64,000 nt of DNA from Cricetibacter osteomyelitidis (GTDB taxonomy: Bacteria; Pseudomonadota; Gammaproteobacteria; Enterobacterales; Pasteurellaceae): the NCBI RefSeq assembly GCF_004340985.1, contig NZ_SLYB01000005.1, positions 55,478-119,477 of the forward strand, read 5' to 3'. Within the stretch, counting starts at the first letter, position 1. Each line of letters opens with the position of its first letter. Below, one piece after another: positions 18,689 through 29,556 of this stretch. The notes under the pieces were generated by a model. That model did not search any database. It saw only the letters and a program-made list of their open reading frames with translations, and was not told the origin of the DNA. Made by a program: the position numbers and the translations under genes.

Positions 18689-18928
18689 ACAAAACCTAAT
18701 CAAACAAAAAAGAATGGGGGGAATTATAGCAAAAAGCTTATCGCAAGGAATAGGTTTTTTAGGGATTTTGGAATGGGGTTAATTAGTTATTGTTTTGTAA
18801 TAAAGTATGCCGGCACCGACAACATCACCCACAACTATCATATTTTTAGCCATCTTCACGTCCGGATTGTTATTTATCGTATTTTTCTTTAAAATAGCCA
18901 AAAAACGCACAATTAGTAAGGATTAATC

Positions 18929-19246
18929 ATGGCAGATTGGGACGGCAAATATATCAGCCCTTATGCGGAACACGGTAAAAAAAGCGAACAAGTGAAAAAA
19001 ATCACGGTGTCGATTCCGATCAAAGTATTGGAAATTCTCACCAATGAACGCACCCGCCGTCAGATCCGCAATTTACGCCATGCCACGAATAGCGAGCTGT
19101 TGTGCGAAGCTTTTCTACATGCATTTACCGGTCAACCGCTGCCTACCGATGATGATTTAATGAAAGAGCGTAATGATGAGATCCCTGAATCCGCCAAACA
19201 AATTATGCGGGAAATGGGCATTGTGCCGGAAGATTGGGAATATTAG
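18929..19246 (+). CDS. metJ: Methionine repressor MetJ
   Basis: MetJ is a ribbon-helix-helix repressor that binds tandem AGACGTCT boxes when S-adenosylmethionine is bound. The 105-residue sequence is nearly full-length conserved: [46 protein letters not shown] carries the DNA-contacting strand and dimer helices. AAGGA precedes the ATG. A plausible target, the metNIQ promoter, is in this window at 27.8 kb. A box-like palindrome also lies just downstream, before relA. Confidence 0.97.
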   Translation: MADWDGKYISPYAEHGKKSEQVKKITVSIPIKVLEILTNERTRRQIRNLRHATNSELLCEAFLHAFTGQPLPTDDDLMKERNDEIPESAKQIMREMGIVPEDWEY

Positions 19247-19299
19247 CGATTTTCAGCAAGCCTTTCAACGTTAAATCTGTTAAAATACCCCACAACTTT

Positions 19300-19319
19300 T
19301 TAGACGTTTGTGCGTCTAA
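19300..19319. promoter_or_regulatory. TTAGACG palindrome between metJ and relA
   Basis: TTAGACG-TTTGTG-CGTCTAA is a perfect seven-base inverted repeat. Read as two adjacent met boxes (AGACGTTT, GTGCGTCT) it matches 12 of 16 consensus bases. It could instead be a weak metJ terminator (CTTTTA follows). Confidence 0.45.
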
Positions 19320-19354
19320 CTTTTATTGATATTTTATCAAAACGAGGAAAGCTT

Positions 19355-21586
19355 ATGGTCGCGGTTAGAAGTTCTCATTTGATTAATCCGAAAGATTTCA
19401 ATATTGAAAGCTGGGGAAATACGCTTGATCTTTCAATGGAAACCCGACAACAGCTAATTACCGCCTGGCATTATGCGGCGGAAAAATTGTCTCAAGCTTC
19501 CGAAGAAAAGCAAAAACAATGTTCCTTACATAGCAGTGTGGAAATGGTTGAAATTCTGCACAGTTTAAATATGGATACGGACAGTTTGCTCACAGCCATG
19601 TTGTTTTCTATTGTGAAGACGGAAATTGTGGACTTTGGGCAAATTAAAGAAGACTTCGGCAGTCAAATCTGCAAACTACTCAAAGGCGTGGTAGAAATGG
19701 ATAATATCCGCCAGCTTAATGCCAGCCAATCCGCCGATAATCATCAAGTGGATAATATTCGCCGTATGCTGCTTGCTATGGTGGAGGATTTCCGCAGTGT
19801 TATCATCAAATTAGCCGAACGCATTAGTTTTTTACGTGATGAAGAAAATCGTTGCTCGGAAGAAGAAAAAGTATTAGCGGCGAAAGAATGTTTCAATATC
19901 TATGCTCCGCTTGCCAATCGTTTAGGCATCGGGCAATTAAAATGGGAATTGGAAGATTATTGTTTCCGTTATATGCACCCTGACCAATATCGTATGATTG
20001 CCAAATTGTTGCAGGAACGCCGTTTGGATCGTGAGCAATATATTGCGGATTTTGTCAGCGAATTGTCCGGCTATCTGAAAGAAAGTGTTGATAACGCGGA
20101 AGTGTACGGTCGTCCGAAGCATATTTACAGCATCTGGCGGAAAATGCAGAAAAAACATTTGGAGTTCAGCGGACTTTACGATGTGCGGGCGGTGCGTGTG
20201 ATCGTGCCGAAATTGCAGGATTGCTATGCGGCATTGGGTATTGTGCATACGCATTTTAAACATTTGCCGAATGAATTTGATGATTATGTGGCGAACCCGA
20301 AACCGAACGGTTATCAATCCATTCATACCGTGGTGCTCGGTAACGGCGGTAAGCCTATCGAAGTGCAAATCCGCACCCAGCAAATGCACGATGATGCGGA
20401 ACTCGGCGTAGCGGCACATTGGAAATATAAAGAAGGCACAACCGGCGGTCGCAGCGGTTATGAAGAAAAAATCACTTGGTTGCGTAAACTGTTAGCATGG
20501 CAGGATGATATTACCGATTCCGGCGAGATTATGGCGGAAATGCGAAGTCAAGTATTTGATGACCGCGTGTATGTGTTTACGCCGAAAGGCGAAGTGGTGG
20601 ATTTGCCGACCGGTTCGACGCCGTTGGATTTTGCTTACGCTATTCACAGTAATGTCGGGCATCGCTGTATCGGTGCGAAAGTCGGCGGACGAATTGTGCC
20701 CTTTACTTATCAGCTGCAAATGGGTGATCAAATTGAAATCATTACGCAGAAAAATCCGAATCCGAGCCGCGACTGGGTGAACCCGAATTTAGGCTTTACC
20801 CACACGTCAAAAGCTCGCGCCAAAATTAATGCCTGGTTTAAGAAATTAGACCGCGACAAAAATATTCCTGCCGGTAAAGAATTACTGGAAAATGAAATTT
20901 CCCGTCTCGGTATTACGTTGAAGCAGGTGGAACAATATGCTTTACCGCGACATAATCTGAAGCATTTAGATGATTTATATGCAGGCATCGGCAGCGGCGA
21001 TATTCGTTTGATATCGCTGATCAACTATTTGCAAAGCAAATTGCTCAAACTGACGGCAGAGCAGGAAGATGCGGAAATTCTGCGCCATGTGACGCAAAAA
21101 AGTGCGGTGCATTCTCAAGGAAAATCAGAAAAAAAAGGTTATGTGATCGTGGAGGGCGTGGGCAATTTAATGCACCATATTGCCCGCTGCTGTCAACCTA
21201 TTCCGGGCGATGATATCGTGGGCTATATTACAATGGGTCGCGGTATTTCCATTCATCGCAGCGATTGCGAACAGTTGGCTGAATTGCAGGCTGTTCATCC
21301 GGAACGCGTAGTGAAATCCATGTGGGGTGATAATTTCGTCGGTGGTTTTCATTTAAGTATCCGCATTGTTGCCAATGACCGTAACGGTTTATTACGGGAT
21401 ATCACAACGGTTTTGGCGAATGAAAAAGTCAATGTTGCCGGCGTATCCAGTCGTAATGATACTAAGCGGCAAATTGCCACCATTGATATGGAAATCGAAC
21501 TGAATAACGTACAGATTTTAAGTAAAATTCTTGCCCGTTTGGCAAAATTAGATGATGTCATTGAAGCCAAACGATTGGCGAAATAA
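19355..21586 (+). CDS. relA: (p)ppGpp synthetase I
   Basis: RelA makes (p)ppGpp on ribosomes stalled with uncharged tRNA. The 743-residue protein has a degenerate hydrolase half (about 40-190), a synthetase domain with GRPKHIYSIWRKMQKK and YQSIHT, a TGS domain (VYVFTPKGEVVDLPTGSTPLDFAYAIH), and C-terminal zinc-finger-like (HIARCCQPIPGD) and ACT domains. The ATG at 19355 follows GAGGAAAG; the frame extends to 19310 without a ribosome site. dgkA follows after 9 bases, suggesting one transcript with dgkA and the SMR gene. Confidence 0.96.
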   Translation: MVAVRSSHLINPKDFNIESWGNTLDLSMETRQQLITAWHYAAEKLSQASEEKQKQCSLHSSVEMVEILHSLNMDTDSLLTAMLFSIVKTEIVDFGQIKEDFGSQICKLLKGVVEMDNIRQLNASQSADNHQVDNIRRMLLAMVEDFRSVIIKLAERISFLRDEENRCSEEEKVLAAKECFNIYAPLANRLGIGQLKWELEDYCFRYMHPDQYRMIAKLLQERRLDREQYIADFVSELSGYLKESVDNAEVYGRPKHIYSIWRKMQKKHLEFSGLYDVRAVRVIVPKLQDCYAALGIVHTHFKHLPNEFDDYVANPKPNGYQSIHTVVLGNGGKPIEVQIRTQQMHDDAELGVAAHWKYKEGTTGGRSGYEEKITWLRKLLAWQDDITDSGEIMAEMRSQVFDDRVYVFTPKGEVVDLPTGSTPLDFAYAIHSNVGHRCIGAKVGGRIVPFTYQLQMGDQIEIITQKNPNPSRDWVNPNLGFTHTSKARAKINAWFKKLDRDKNIPAGKELLENEISRLGITLKQVEQYALPRHNLKHLDDLYAGIGSGDIRLISLINYLQSKLLKLTAEQEDAEILRHVTQKSAVHSQGKSEKKGYVIVEGVGNLMHHIARCCQPIPGDDIVGYITMGRGISIHRSDCEQLAELQAVHPERVVKSMWGDNFVGGFHLSIRIVANDRNGLLRDITTVLANEKVNVAGVSSRNDTKRQIATIDMEIELNNVQILSKILARLAKLDDVIEAKRLAK

Positions 21587-21595
21587 AGGGATAAA

Positions 21596-21949
21596 ATGGA
21601 AAAGCACACAGGTATCAAACATGTTTTTAAAGCCGCTCAATATTCTATGCAAGGACTAAAAGCCGCCAGCAAAGAAACTGCATTCCAACACGAATTATTG
21701 TTAGCGGTCATCATGCTGCCATTGGCGTTTTGGCTGGGCAAAAGCAATGTAGAAATCGCCTTATTGGTGGGAACCGCCTTGATGGTGTTGGTAGTGGAAT
21801 TGCTCAATAGTGCCATTGAATCTGTGGTAGATCGCATCGGTATAGAGCGGCACGAACTTTCCGGTCGGGCGAAAGATATGGGATCTGCCGCGGTATTTGT
21901 GGCAATGGTAATTTGTCTATTGGTTTGGGGGATTGTGATTTTCCTATGA
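21596..21949 (+). CDS. dgkA: Diacylglycerol kinase
   Basis: DgkA is an inner-membrane enzyme that phosphorylates diacylglycerol back to phosphatidate, recycling lipid from envelope sugar transfer. The 117-residue length and three transmembrane segments are typical. The signature ELLNSAIESVVDRIGIERHELSGRAKDMGSAAVF contains the catalytic glutamate and metal ligands. It follows relA by 9 bases, and its stop overlaps the next start as ATGA, so the three genes are probably co-expressed. Confidence 0.95.
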   Translation: MEKHTGIKHVFKAAQYSMQGLKAASKETAFQHELLLAVIMLPLAFWLGKSNVEIALLVGTALMVLVVELLNSAIESVVDRIGIERHELSGRAKDMGSAAVFVAMVICLLVWGIVIFL

Positions 21950-22275
21950 TGTGGTTTTTGCTCGCACTTTCCATTATTCTTGAAGTTTGTGCCACCAGTC
22001 TGCTTAACGCCAGTGCCGGTTTCACCAAACTGCCGCAAACCGTCGGTGCATTAGTGATTTACACCGCCTCTTTCTATCTGGCGTCCAAAGTCATGATCGA
22101 ACTGCCTGTGGGCATTGTGTACGCCGTTTGGTCAGGAATGGGCATTGTGCTGATTTCCGCTGTGGGTCTGTTGCTGTTTAAGCAAAAATTAGATATACCG
22201 GCAATACTCGGCATCAGCCTAATTATTGCCGGTGTGTTGGTGATTAATTTGTTTTCTAAAAGTGCAGGGCACTAA
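21946..22275 (+). CDS. Small multidrug resistance (SMR) family exporter
   Basis: This 109-residue protein has four transmembrane helices, and helix 1 carries the essential membrane glutamate (ALSIILEVCATSLL). The segment GIVYAVWSGMGIVLISAVGLLLFKQKLDIPAI matches the EmrE/QacE branch of the SMR family, proton-coupled antiporters for cationic compounds. The start ATG overlaps the dgkA stop. Substrate cannot be assigned from sequence: guanidinium, quaternary ammonium or osmolyte export are all possible. Confidence 0.88.
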   Translation: MMWFLLALSIILEVCATSLLNASAGFTKLPQTVGALVIYTASFYLASKVMIELPVGIVYAVWSGMGIVLISAVGLLLFKQKLDIPAILGISLIIAGVLVINLFSKSAGH

Positions 22276-22301
22276 AAATGGGAACTGTTGTTCCCATTTT
22301 T
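22274..22301. terminator. Bidirectional terminator between SMR gene and tex
   Basis: AAAAATGGGAA / TTCCCATTTTT is an 11-base perfect stem with loop CTGTTG. A-run and T-run flank both sides, serving the convergent genes. Confidence 0.93.
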
Positions 22302-22321
22302 ATCGCTTATGTTTATCGATT

Positions 22322-24643
22322 CTACTTTTTCCAATTTTTTAACGCATCGGCAAAAGCATTACCCATTGCACTGTTGCCTTGTCGGTTATCGCGGTTTGAA
22401 CGATCTGCGTTGTGAGCTGTTCGTGGCTTAGCCGACAAAGTGCGGTCGGTTTTAGCGGATTTTTCTGTTGGTTTTTCATCCAAACGCATAGTCAAAGCGG
22501 TACGTTTGCGGGCAACATCCACTTCCAGCACTTTCACTTTTACCACATCACCGGTTTTTACCACTTGGTGCGGATCTTCCACGAACCTGTCGCTAAGTGA
22601 TGAGATATGCACCAAACCGTCTTGATGTACGCCGATATCCACGAACGCCCCGAAGTTGGTCACATTGGTGACTGTGCCTTCTAAAATCATACCGGATTTC
22701 AGATCGTTGATATCTTCCACACCATCCATAAAAGTAGCGGTTTTAAATTCACCCCGCGGGTCGCGACCGGGTTTTTCCAATTCTTTAAAAATATCTTGTA
22801 CCGTCGGCAAACCGAATTGTTCGTCGATAAATTGTTTGGCATCCAACTGTCGTACTGCTGAAGCGTTACCCATTAAATCTTGAATGGATTGTTCGGTTGC
22901 TTGCAGGATTTTTTCCACTACCGGATAAGCTTCCGGGTGCACGCCGGAAGCATCCAGCGGATTTTTGCCGTTGGCGATACGCATAAAGCCCGCACATTGT
23001 TCAAAGGCTTTTGGTCCTAAACGCGGCACTTTTTTCAGTTCCGAACGGCTGTGGAAACGGCCGTTTTCATTGCGATAATTCACGATATTTTGTGCCAAGG
23101 TTTTGGTCATTCCCGCTACGCGGGCCAACAACGGAGCGGAGGCGGTATTCAAATCCACGCCCACGGCGTTTACGCAGTCTTCCACTACCGCATCTAATTT
23201 CCGAGCCAGCTGGCTTTGGTTTACATCGTGTTGATATTGCCCTACACCGATAGCTTTCGGTTCTATTTTCACCAATTCCGCTAACGGATCCTGCAAGCGA
23301 CGGGCGATAGATACCGCACCACGCAATGACACATCCAAATTAGGAAATTCTTGTGCCGCCAGCTCGGAAGCGGAATACACGGATGCACCCGCTTCGCTGA
23401 CAACCACCGTTTGCGGTTTTTGCTCGCCACATTGTTTAATCACTTCTTTGGCGAAACGTTCCGTTTCACGAGAAGCTGTGCCGTTGCCGATGGCAATAAG
23501 TTCCACATTATGGGTTTTAATCAATTTGAAAACCGACACCATAGCATTCTGTGTTTGACCAGTGTGCGGGTAAACGGTGTCTGTTGCCAACAGTTTGCCG
23601 GTGTTGTCCACTACTGCCACTTTCACGCCGGTACGCAAACCCGGATCTAAGCCCATGGTATTTTTTGCCCCTGCCGGTGCTGCCATTAAAAGTGCGGTCA
23701 AATTGCGGGCAAAAACGTCAATGGCTTCCTCTTCCGCTTTTTCACGCAATGCTCCCATTAATTCCGTTTCCAAATGCAGGGATACTTTGATTTTCCACGT
23801 CCAGGCGATTACTTGTGCACGCCATTTATCTGCCGGTTGATTGCTTAAACGTACGCCTAAATAATCACGGATAATTTCTTCGCAATAGCTGGTACGGCTG
23901 TCTTCTTCCGCATCGGGATCCGCATTCAGACTGAGTTGCAATATGCCTTCGTTACGTCCGCGGAACATAGCCAAAGCTCGGTGTGACGGTACATTGTGCA
24001 GTGGTTCTTGGTGATTAAAATAATCTTGGAATTTTGCCCCTTCCGCTTCTTTACCTTCCAAAACTTTGGAAACCAGCACCGCACTTTGCTGTAAATAGCT
24101 ACGGATTTTCGCCAATAATGCGGCATCTTCGGCGAAACGTTCCATTAAAATATATCTTGCACCGTCCAACACGGCTTTTACATCAGCAAAACCTTTATCT
24201 GCATCTACATAGTCTGCGGCAGCAGTTTCGGGAACGTTATTCGGTTCGTTCCAGAGTAAATCCGCCAGCGGTTCAAGACCTGCTTCAATGGCGATTTGAC
24301 CTTTGGTGCGGCGTTTGGGTTTATAGGGTAAATACAAGTCTTCCAACTCGGTTTTGCTTTGAGTTCGGGTGATTTTATCCCGCAGTTCGTCGGTTAATTT
24401 GCCTTGTTCGTCAATGGACTTAAAAATGCTTTGACGACGGTCTTCCAACTCACGCAAATAAATCAAACGGGTTTCAAAATGACGTAATTGGGTATCATCC
24501 AGTCCGCCGGTGACTTCTTTACGATAACGGGCTATAAAAGGGATGGTATTGCCGTCGTCTAATAATTGAATGGCGGCAATAATTTGTTGCGGCTGCACGG
24601 TCAATTCGGCAGCGATAATTTGACTGATTTGTTGGTTTAACAT
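22322..24643 (-). CDS. tex: Tex family RNA-binding transcription accessory protein
   Basis: The 773-residue protein has the Tex architecture: N-terminal helical domain, YqgF/RuvC-like domain ([18 protein letters not shown] near 325-342), helix-hairpin-helix pair ([34 protein letters not shown]) and an S1 domain ([31 protein letters not shown] near 650-680). The C-terminal 50 residues are basic and low-complexity. Tex binds nucleic acids and affects transcription and stress tolerance in several bacteria; the exact role is unsettled. It is a single-gene unit. Confidence 0.95.
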   Translation of the reverse strand: MLNQQISQIIAAELTVQPQQIIAAIQLLDDGNTIPFIARYRKEVTGGLDDTQLRHFETRLIYLRELEDRRQSIFKSIDEQGKLTDELRDKITRTQSKTELEDLYLPYKPKRRTKGQIAIEAGLEPLADLLWNEPNNVPETAAADYVDADKGFADVKAVLDGARYILMERFAEDAALLAKIRSYLQQSAVLVSKVLEGKEAEGAKFQDYFNHQEPLHNVPSHRALAMFRGRNEGILQLSLNADPDAEEDSRTSYCEEIIRDYLGVRLSNQPADKWRAQVIAWTWKIKVSLHLETELMGALREKAEEEAIDVFARNLTALLMAAPAGAKNTMGLDPGLRTGVKVAVVDNTGKLLATDTVYPHTGQTQNAMVSVFKLIKTHNVELIAIGNGTASRETERFAKEVIKQCGEQKPQTVVVSEAGASVYSASELAAQEFPNLDVSLRGAVSIARRLQDPLAELVKIEPKAIGVGQYQHDVNQSQLARKLDAVVEDCVNAVGVDLNTASAPLLARVAGMTKTLAQNIVNYRNENGRFHSRSELKKVPRLGPKAFEQCAGFMRIANGKNPLDASGVHPEAYPVVEKILQATEQSIQDLMGNASAVRQLDAKQFIDEQFGLPTVQDIFKELEKPGRDPRGEFKTATFMDGVEDINDLKSGMILEGTVTNVTNFGAFVDIGVHQDGLVHISSLSDRFVEDPHQVVKTGDVVKVKVLEVDVARKRTALTMRLDEKPTEKSAKTDRTLSAKPRTAHNADRSNRDNRQGNSAMGNAFADALKNWKK

Positions 24644-24701
24644 TGTGTTATTACATCTATATTTAGGTTGTACTTTAACTCTCTCATAAACGGGAGAAGG
24701 T

Positions 24702-26042
24702 TTATTCGATTTTCTTTAATTTGGCATAATAGAATCCGTCACCGCCGTGGATTTCGGGAATAAATTGAAATCCTACCGCACTTTTATCAACAGTTTCTTT
24801 ATTAATGATAAACGGCAAAGGTTGCAATTCGGCATCGCTATGACGGGCTAAAAATGCTTGAATTTGTTCGCTGTTTTCTTGCGGTAGCACGGAACAGGTG
24901 GCATAAAGTAATACGCCGTTGGGTTTTAATTTCATCCAAAGTGCTTCCAGGATTTGTGATTGTAATTCGGTCAGTTGATTAACGTCCGTTTCTTGCCGCA
25001 ACCATTTTATATCGGGATGACGGCGGATGACTCCTGTGGCGGAACAAGGTGCATCCAGTAAAATTCGGTCAAATTGCACCGCACTTGTGCCGAAAATCTC
25101 ATTGAGCCATTGAGTCGGTTGCGTGGCATCACCGCATACGACGGTTGCTTGCTGATTAAGGCGTGCCAAATTTTCAGTAACCCGTTTTAGGCGGTTGGCT
25201 TCCACATCCAGAGCAATGACTTTGGCTTGCGGAGCGAGTTCCAAAATATGAGTGGTTTTGCCGCCCGGCGCGGCACAGGCATCTAAAATCAGCTCGTTGT
25301 TTTGCGGTTCGAGCAATATCGCCGACCATTGGGCGTTTACATCCTGCACCGTCGCCCAGCCGTCGTTAAAGTGCGGTAGGTTTTGCACGGGTTTTGGCTC
25401 TGCCAGGCGTAACGCATGGGGATTGTCGGCGGTTTCCGATTGAATATCATTGGCCATTAACAGCGTGCGATAATTCGCTGTGCTGCAATGTTGTTGATTG
25501 ACCCGAATCCACATAGGCGGTTTTTGATTATTAGTTTCGATAATATTCCGCCAATTAGGATAGGCTTTTTTCAACTGATTCACAAACCATTCGGGGTGCA
25601 GGGTTTGCCAGTGTTTGTCAGTTTTTGCCAGAATTTCATCCTGCTCGCGCAAAAAACGACGCAGTACACCGTTGGTCAACCCGCGGAAGCTGTCTGATTT
25701 TAGGCTTTTCGTTGCGTTCACCACTTCATCCACTGCGGCGTGAGCAGGCACTCGCGTGTAAAGCAGTTGATATAATCCCACCAGTAACAAGCAATGCACA
25801 ATGCGGGTTTTACCTTTGAGCGGTTTATCCACCAGTTGTTTAATGATTTGTTCCAAACGGGGTAATACGCGGCATACGCCGAAGCACAATTCTTGCAATA
25901 ACGGCAGATCTTGCGGTTTGATCTGAGATTGTACACTCGGTAACAAGGCAGATAGGGATCGCCCGTTATCTAACACTTGTAACAGCACTTGAGCGGCGGT
26001 CGCTCTTACTGAAAGTGCGGTCTGTTTTTGTGTTTTTTTCAT
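24702..26042 (-). CDS. rsmB: 16S rRNA (cytosine-967-C5)-methyltransferase
   Basis: RsmB (Sun, Fmu) methylates C967 of 16S rRNA. The 446-residue protein has an N-terminal NusB-like RNA-binding domain (1-140) and a C-terminal SAM domain: [19 protein letters not shown], and the two cysteines of the RsmB/Nop2 mechanism in [18 protein letters not shown] and [16 protein letters not shown]. The start overlaps the fmt stop (TAATG), giving an fmt-rsmB operon as in enterobacteria. Confidence 0.95.
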   Translation of the reverse strand: MKKTQKQTALSVRATAAQVLLQVLDNGRSLSALLPSVQSQIKPQDLPLLQELCFGVCRVLPRLEQIIKQLVDKPLKGKTRIVHCLLLVGLYQLLYTRVPAHAAVDEVVNATKSLKSDSFRGLTNGVLRRFLREQDEILAKTDKHWQTLHPEWFVNQLKKAYPNWRNIIETNNQKPPMWIRVNQQHCSTANYRTLLMANDIQSETADNPHALRLAEPKPVQNLPHFNDGWATVQDVNAQWSAILLEPQNNELILDACAAPGGKTTHILELAPQAKVIALDVEANRLKRVTENLARLNQQATVVCGDATQPTQWLNEIFGTSAVQFDRILLDAPCSATGVIRRHPDIKWLRQETDVNQLTELQSQILEALWMKLKPNGVLLYATCSVLPQENSEQIQAFLARHSDAELQPLPFIINKETVDKSAVGFQFIPEIHGGDGFYYAKLKKIE

Positions 26043-26998
26043 TAATCTAACACCTTACCTACCGTAAACCAATCAGCCCGACTGTTTAATAGATCCTGCA
26101 CCGACATCGGCTTTTTGCCCGCCGGTTGCAGTTGTTGGATATTTAACACACCTTGTGCGGTGGCAATTTGCAAGCCGTTTTTATCCGCCTGCAAAATTGT
26201 ACCGAGCGGTTTGTCTTGATGTGGTAAAACACTTGCTTGATACACTTTTAAGGTTTGCGGATTGCCTTGCCCGTCAGTAGTCGTAAAATAACTGATTGGC
26301 CACGGATTAAAAGCACGAATACAGCGTTCAAGCTGTACGGCAGACAAATGCCAATCTAATTTTGCTTCTTCTTTGCTGAGTTTTTCCGCGTAGTTGCTTT
26401 GGCTTTCATCTTGAACTTCCGGTTTAAACCGAGCGTTTTCCAAACCTTTCAACACATCAATTAAAGCCGGTGGTGCGAGTTCTGCCAGCTTATTGTAAAG
26501 GCTGGTCGATGTTTCATCGGCGACGATATCACAATAAACTTTGTGCAGCATATCACCGGTATCCAAGCCTTCGTTCATTTGCATAATGGTTACGCCGCTT
26601 TGTTTATCGCCCGCCCAGATTGCACGCTGAATCGGTGCTGCACCACGCCAGCGAGGCAGAATAGAACCGTGTACGTTTAAGCAGCCTAAACGCGGGGCAT
26701 CGAGCACGGCTTTCGGTAAAATCAAGCCGTATGCCACGACCACCATCACATCGGCATGAAGTGCGGTCAATTCCGCTTGAGATTCGGCATTACGTAAGGA
26801 TTTAGGTTGATAAACGGGAATATTGTGGGATTCTGCCAACATTTTTACCGCACTTGCCTGTAATTTTTTACCGCGACCAGCGGGTTTGTCCGGTTGGGTA
26901 TAAACGGCGATCACTTGATGTTCGGAATCCAGTAATGCTTGCAAATGTTGAGCGGCAAAATCCGGCGTACCGGCGAAAATGATTTTTAGTTTATTCAT
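26042..26998 (-). CDS. fmt: Methionyl-tRNA formyltransferase
   Basis: Fmt formylates initiator methionyl-tRNA using 10-formyltetrahydrofolate. The 318-residue length is normal. The formyltransferase core has [20 protein letters not shown] (catalytic N and H, residues about 110-130) and [10 protein letters not shown] with the catalytic aspartate. The C-terminal OB-like tRNA-binding domain is present. No def (deformylase) gene adjoins it here; gmhB lies 16 bases upstream on the same strand. Confidence 0.96.
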   Translation of the reverse strand: MNKLKIIFAGTPDFAAQHLQALLDSEHQVIAVYTQPDKPAGRGKKLQASAVKMLAESHNIPVYQPKSLRNAESQAELTALHADVMVVVAYGLILPKAVLDAPRLGCLNVHGSILPRWRGAAPIQRAIWAGDKQSGVTIMQMNEGLDTGDMLHKVYCDIVADETSTSLYNKLAELAPPALIDVLKGLENARFKPEVQDESQSNYAEKLSKEEAKLDWHLSAVQLERCIRAFNPWPISYFTTTDGQGNPQTLKVYQASVLPHQDKPLGTILQADKNGLQIATAQGVLNIQQLQPAGKKPMSVQDLLNSRADWFTVGKVLD

Positions 26999-27014
26999 TA
27001 TGTTCTCTTATTAT

Positions 27015-27575
27015 TTATTCTTTTTTAGTCGCTTTTTTTAACCATTGCGGTAAATCCGCTACGGAATTTAACACGGCATCTGCTAATTGCTCGCCTTCGG
27101 CAGTTACGGTTTTTCCGGTGCGAACCAATACTAATTTGCCGATTTTCGCATTTTTGCCGGCCAGCAGATCTTCGAGTTTATCGCCTACCATCACCGATTG
27201 ATCAGGCGCAATATTCAGTTCTTTAATGCCTTGTAATAACATGCCCGGTTGCGGTTTACGACAATCGCATTGCTGTTTGTATTCTCCCCGGCCTTCGGGA
27301 TGGTGCGGGCAATAATAAATGCCGTCAAAATCTACACCACGATCGGCCAGCGACCAATCGAACCATTCTGTGAGCTGCAAAAATTGCTCTTCTGTGAAAT
27401 AACCGCGGGCAATGCCTGATTGATTTGTGACCAGTATCAGCAAATAGCCCATAGCTTTAAGCTGTTGAAGCGCTTCGATGCTGCCTTCGATAAATTCAAA
27501 ATCATCAATTTGATGCACATAACCGTGATCGATATTCAGCGTGCCGTCGCGGTCAAGAAAAATGGCTTTATTCAT
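27015..27575 (-). CDS. gmhB: D-glycero-beta-D-manno-heptose-1,7-bisphosphate 7-phosphatase
   Basis: GmhB is a HAD-superfamily phosphatase in ADP-heptose synthesis for lipooligosaccharide. The 186-residue protein begins [26 protein letters not shown] (nucleophile and acid DRD). It carries [13 protein letters not shown] and the zinc cluster [24 protein letters not shown]. It is divergent from metNIQ, the same adjacency as E. coli gmhB-metNIQ. It lies 16 bases before fmt on the same strand. Confidence 0.94.
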   Translation of the reverse strand: MNKAIFLDRDGTLNIDHGYVHQIDDFEFIEGSIEALQQLKAMGYLLILVTNQSGIARGYFTEEQFLQLTEWFDWSLADRGVDFDGIYYCPHHPEGRGEYKQQCDCRKPQPGMLLQGIKELNIAPDQSVMVGDKLEDLLAGKNAKIGKLVLVRTGKTVTAEGEQLADAVLNSVADLPQWLKKATKKE

Positions 27576-27723
27576 AAACTTTTCTGTTTGAGAAAGAAAT
27601 TTTGCGTATTATCGCTTTTCTGCTTTCTGTTGGCAAATATAATGCAAAACCTAATGTACAAAGTTATTCAAAAGATGAATTCTGCCGAATAATGGTGCAA
27701 ATTTGCTATAAAATATCTAACAC

Positions 27724-27738
27724 ATAACGTAACGTTAT
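27724..27738. promoter_or_regulatory. 15-base palindrome upstream of metN
   Basis: ATAACGT-A-ACGTTAT is a perfect odd palindrome 21 bases upstream of the metN -35 box. It resembles no operator I can name with confidence. Confidence 0.4.
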
Positions 27739-27758
27739 AAAAATATGGCATATATCTG

Positions 27759-27786
27759 TTGACACAGCAATCTAGCCGTCTAAAAT
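27759..27786 (+). promoter_or_regulatory. metNIQ promoter with embedded MetJ box
   Basis: TTGACA (27759-27764) and TAAAAT (27781-27786) are 16 bases apart. The spacer holds AGCAATCT-AGCCGTCT (27766-27781), a tandem met box with 12 of 16 consensus bases, the second copy 7 of 8. Repression by MetJ plus S-adenosylmethionine is the natural reading. Confidence 0.72.
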
Positions 27787-27816
27787 AAAGTCGAATTCAA
27801 TTTATGTACATAACTT

Positions 27817-28851
27817 ATGATTAAACTAGAAAATATCAGTAAAATTTTTAATGTAGCCGGGAAAAAGCTAACAGCGTTGGATAACGTGTCGCTGCATGTA
27901 CCTAAAGGGCAGATTTGCGGTGTTATCGGTGCATCCGGAGCGGGGAAAAGTACGTTAATCCGCTGTGTGAACCTGCTTGAACGTCCGACTTTTGGTGCGA
28001 TAATTATTGACGGCACGGATCTTACCCAACTTTCGGATTCACAATTAGTGGCGGAACGTCGCCATATCGGAATGATTTTCCAGCATTTTAACTTGCTAAG
28101 TTCCCGTACCGTGTTTGACAATGTTGCATTACCGCTGGAATTGGAAAATACACCGAAAGAACAAATTAATAAAAAAGTCAGTGAGTTGCTGCAATTAGTG
28201 GGGCTTAGCGAAAAAGCCAATGTATATCCGGCAAATTTATCCGGCGGACAAAAACAACGGGTAGCGATTGCCCGTGCGTTAGCCGGTGATCCGAAAGTAT
28301 TATTGTGTGATGAAGCAACCAGTGCGTTAGATCCGGCAACCACGCAATCTATCTTAAAATTATTAAAAGAAATCAACCGCACTTTAGATATTACTATCTT
28401 GTTGATTACGCATGAAATGGAAGTGGTAAAACGTATTTGTGACCGAGTGGCGGTGATTGATAAAGGTCAATTGATCGAACAGGGGACGGTGAGCGAAATC
28501 TTTTCCAGCCCGAAAACCGATTTGGCTCAAGAATTCATTAGCTCAACTTTCCATATTAATTTACCTGATGAATATATTGAGAATTTATCGCCGAATCCGA
28601 AAGGTGAAAATTCTTATCCGGTGATTAAATTTGAATTTACCGGTCGTTCCGTAGACGCACCGTTATTATCTTTGACTGCGAAAAAGTTCGGAGTGGATTT
28701 AAGTATCCTGGCATCTCAAATCGAATATGCGGGCGGTATTAAGTTTGGTTACTCCATTGCGGAAGTGGTGGGCGATGAAGACGCGATTACTCAAGCAAAA
28801 ATTTATTTAATGGAAAATAACGTGCGTATTGAGGTGCTTGGTTATGTTTGA
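27817..28851 (+). CDS. metN: Methionine ABC transporter ATPase
   Basis: MetN powers D/L-methionine import with MetI and MetQ. The 344-residue protein has Walker [10 protein letters not shown] (about residues 38-46), the ABC signature [15 protein letters not shown], Walker [13 protein letters not shown] and the H-loop LITHEME. Residues 265-344 form the C-terminal NIL regulatory domain that binds methionine in the E. coli protein and inhibits the pump. The stop overlaps the metI start by eight bases. Confidence 0.96.
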   Translation: MIKLENISKIFNVAGKKLTALDNVSLHVPKGQICGVIGASGAGKSTLIRCVNLLERPTFGAIIIDGTDLTQLSDSQLVAERRHIGMIFQHFNLLSSRTVFDNVALPLELENTPKEQINKKVSELLQLVGLSEKANVYPANLSGGQKQRVAIARALAGDPKVLLCDEATSALDPATTQSILKLLKEINRTLDITILLITHEMEVVKRICDRVAVIDKGQLIEQGTVSEIFSSPKTDLAQEFISSTFHINLPDEYIENLSPNPKGENSYPVIKFEFTGRSVDAPLLSLTAKKFGVDLSILASQIEYAGGIKFGYSIAEVVGDEDAITQAKIYLMENNVRIEVLGYV

Positions 28852-29533
28852 TAGTTTAATTACCGCATTTAACGCTCAATTAACGCCGAAAATGTGGGCG
28901 ATGGTGATTAGTTCCTCTTGGGAAACTGTGTATATGAGTTTCGCCGCGACATTACTTGCCGTCATTATCGGTTTGCCTTTGGGCGTGCTGACTTTTATTA
29001 CCGGTCAAGACAAGATTTTTGAAAAGAAAGGATTAAACCGTATTTTGAATATTGTAATTAATATCGGGCGTTCTATTCCTTTTATTATTTTATTAATTAT
29101 TTTATTGCCGGTTACACGTTTAATCGTAGGCACAACGCTTGGTACAACGGCTGCGATTATTCCGTTAAGTATTGCCGCAATGCCGTTTGTCGCACGTTTA
29201 ACGGCAAATGCGTTAATGGAAATTCCGCCGGGATTAACCGAAACGGGTAAAGCTATCGGTGCAACCAACTGGCAGATTATTAATAAATTCTATTTACCGG
29301 AAGCATTGCCGACGTTAATTAACGGCATCACTTTAACCTTAGTGACGTTAATAGGTTATTCCGCCATGGCGGGGATTGTGGGCGGCGGCGGACTGGGCAG
29401 CCTGGCTATTAACTATGGTGAATATCGAAATATGGTGTATGTGAAATGGATATCCACCATTATTATTGTGCTGATTGTTATTGTTAGTCAAAAATTAGGT
29501 GATGATTTAGCTAAACGCGTGGATCATCGTTAA
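28844..29533 (+). CDS. metI: Methionine ABC transporter permease
   Basis: This 229-residue inner-membrane permease has about five transmembrane helices. The EAA loop that contacts MetN reads [31 protein letters not shown] take the ATG at 28844 ([13 protein letters not shown]), which overlaps the metN end; the frame opens a few codons earlier inside metN. It is translated in a coupled metN-metI-metQ operon. Confidence 0.95.
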   Translation: MFDSLITAFNAQLTPKMWAMVISSSWETVYMSFAATLLAVIIGLPLGVLTFITGQDKIFEKKGLNRILNIVINIGRSIPFIILLIILLPVTRLIVGTTLGTTAAIIPLSIAAMPFVARLTANALMEIPPGLTETGKAIGATNWQIINKFYLPEALPTLINGITLTLVTLIGYSAMAGIVGGGGLGSLAINYGEYRNMVYVKWISTIIIVLIVIVSQKLGDDLAKRVDHR

Positions 29534-29556
29534 ATATCATTTTTCAAGGAGCATTT

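Noticed and set aside
27780..28382. 200-residue minus-strand frame opposite metN
   Set aside because: The ABC motifs are on the plus strand; the antisense translation has no recognisable domain and would start inside metN.
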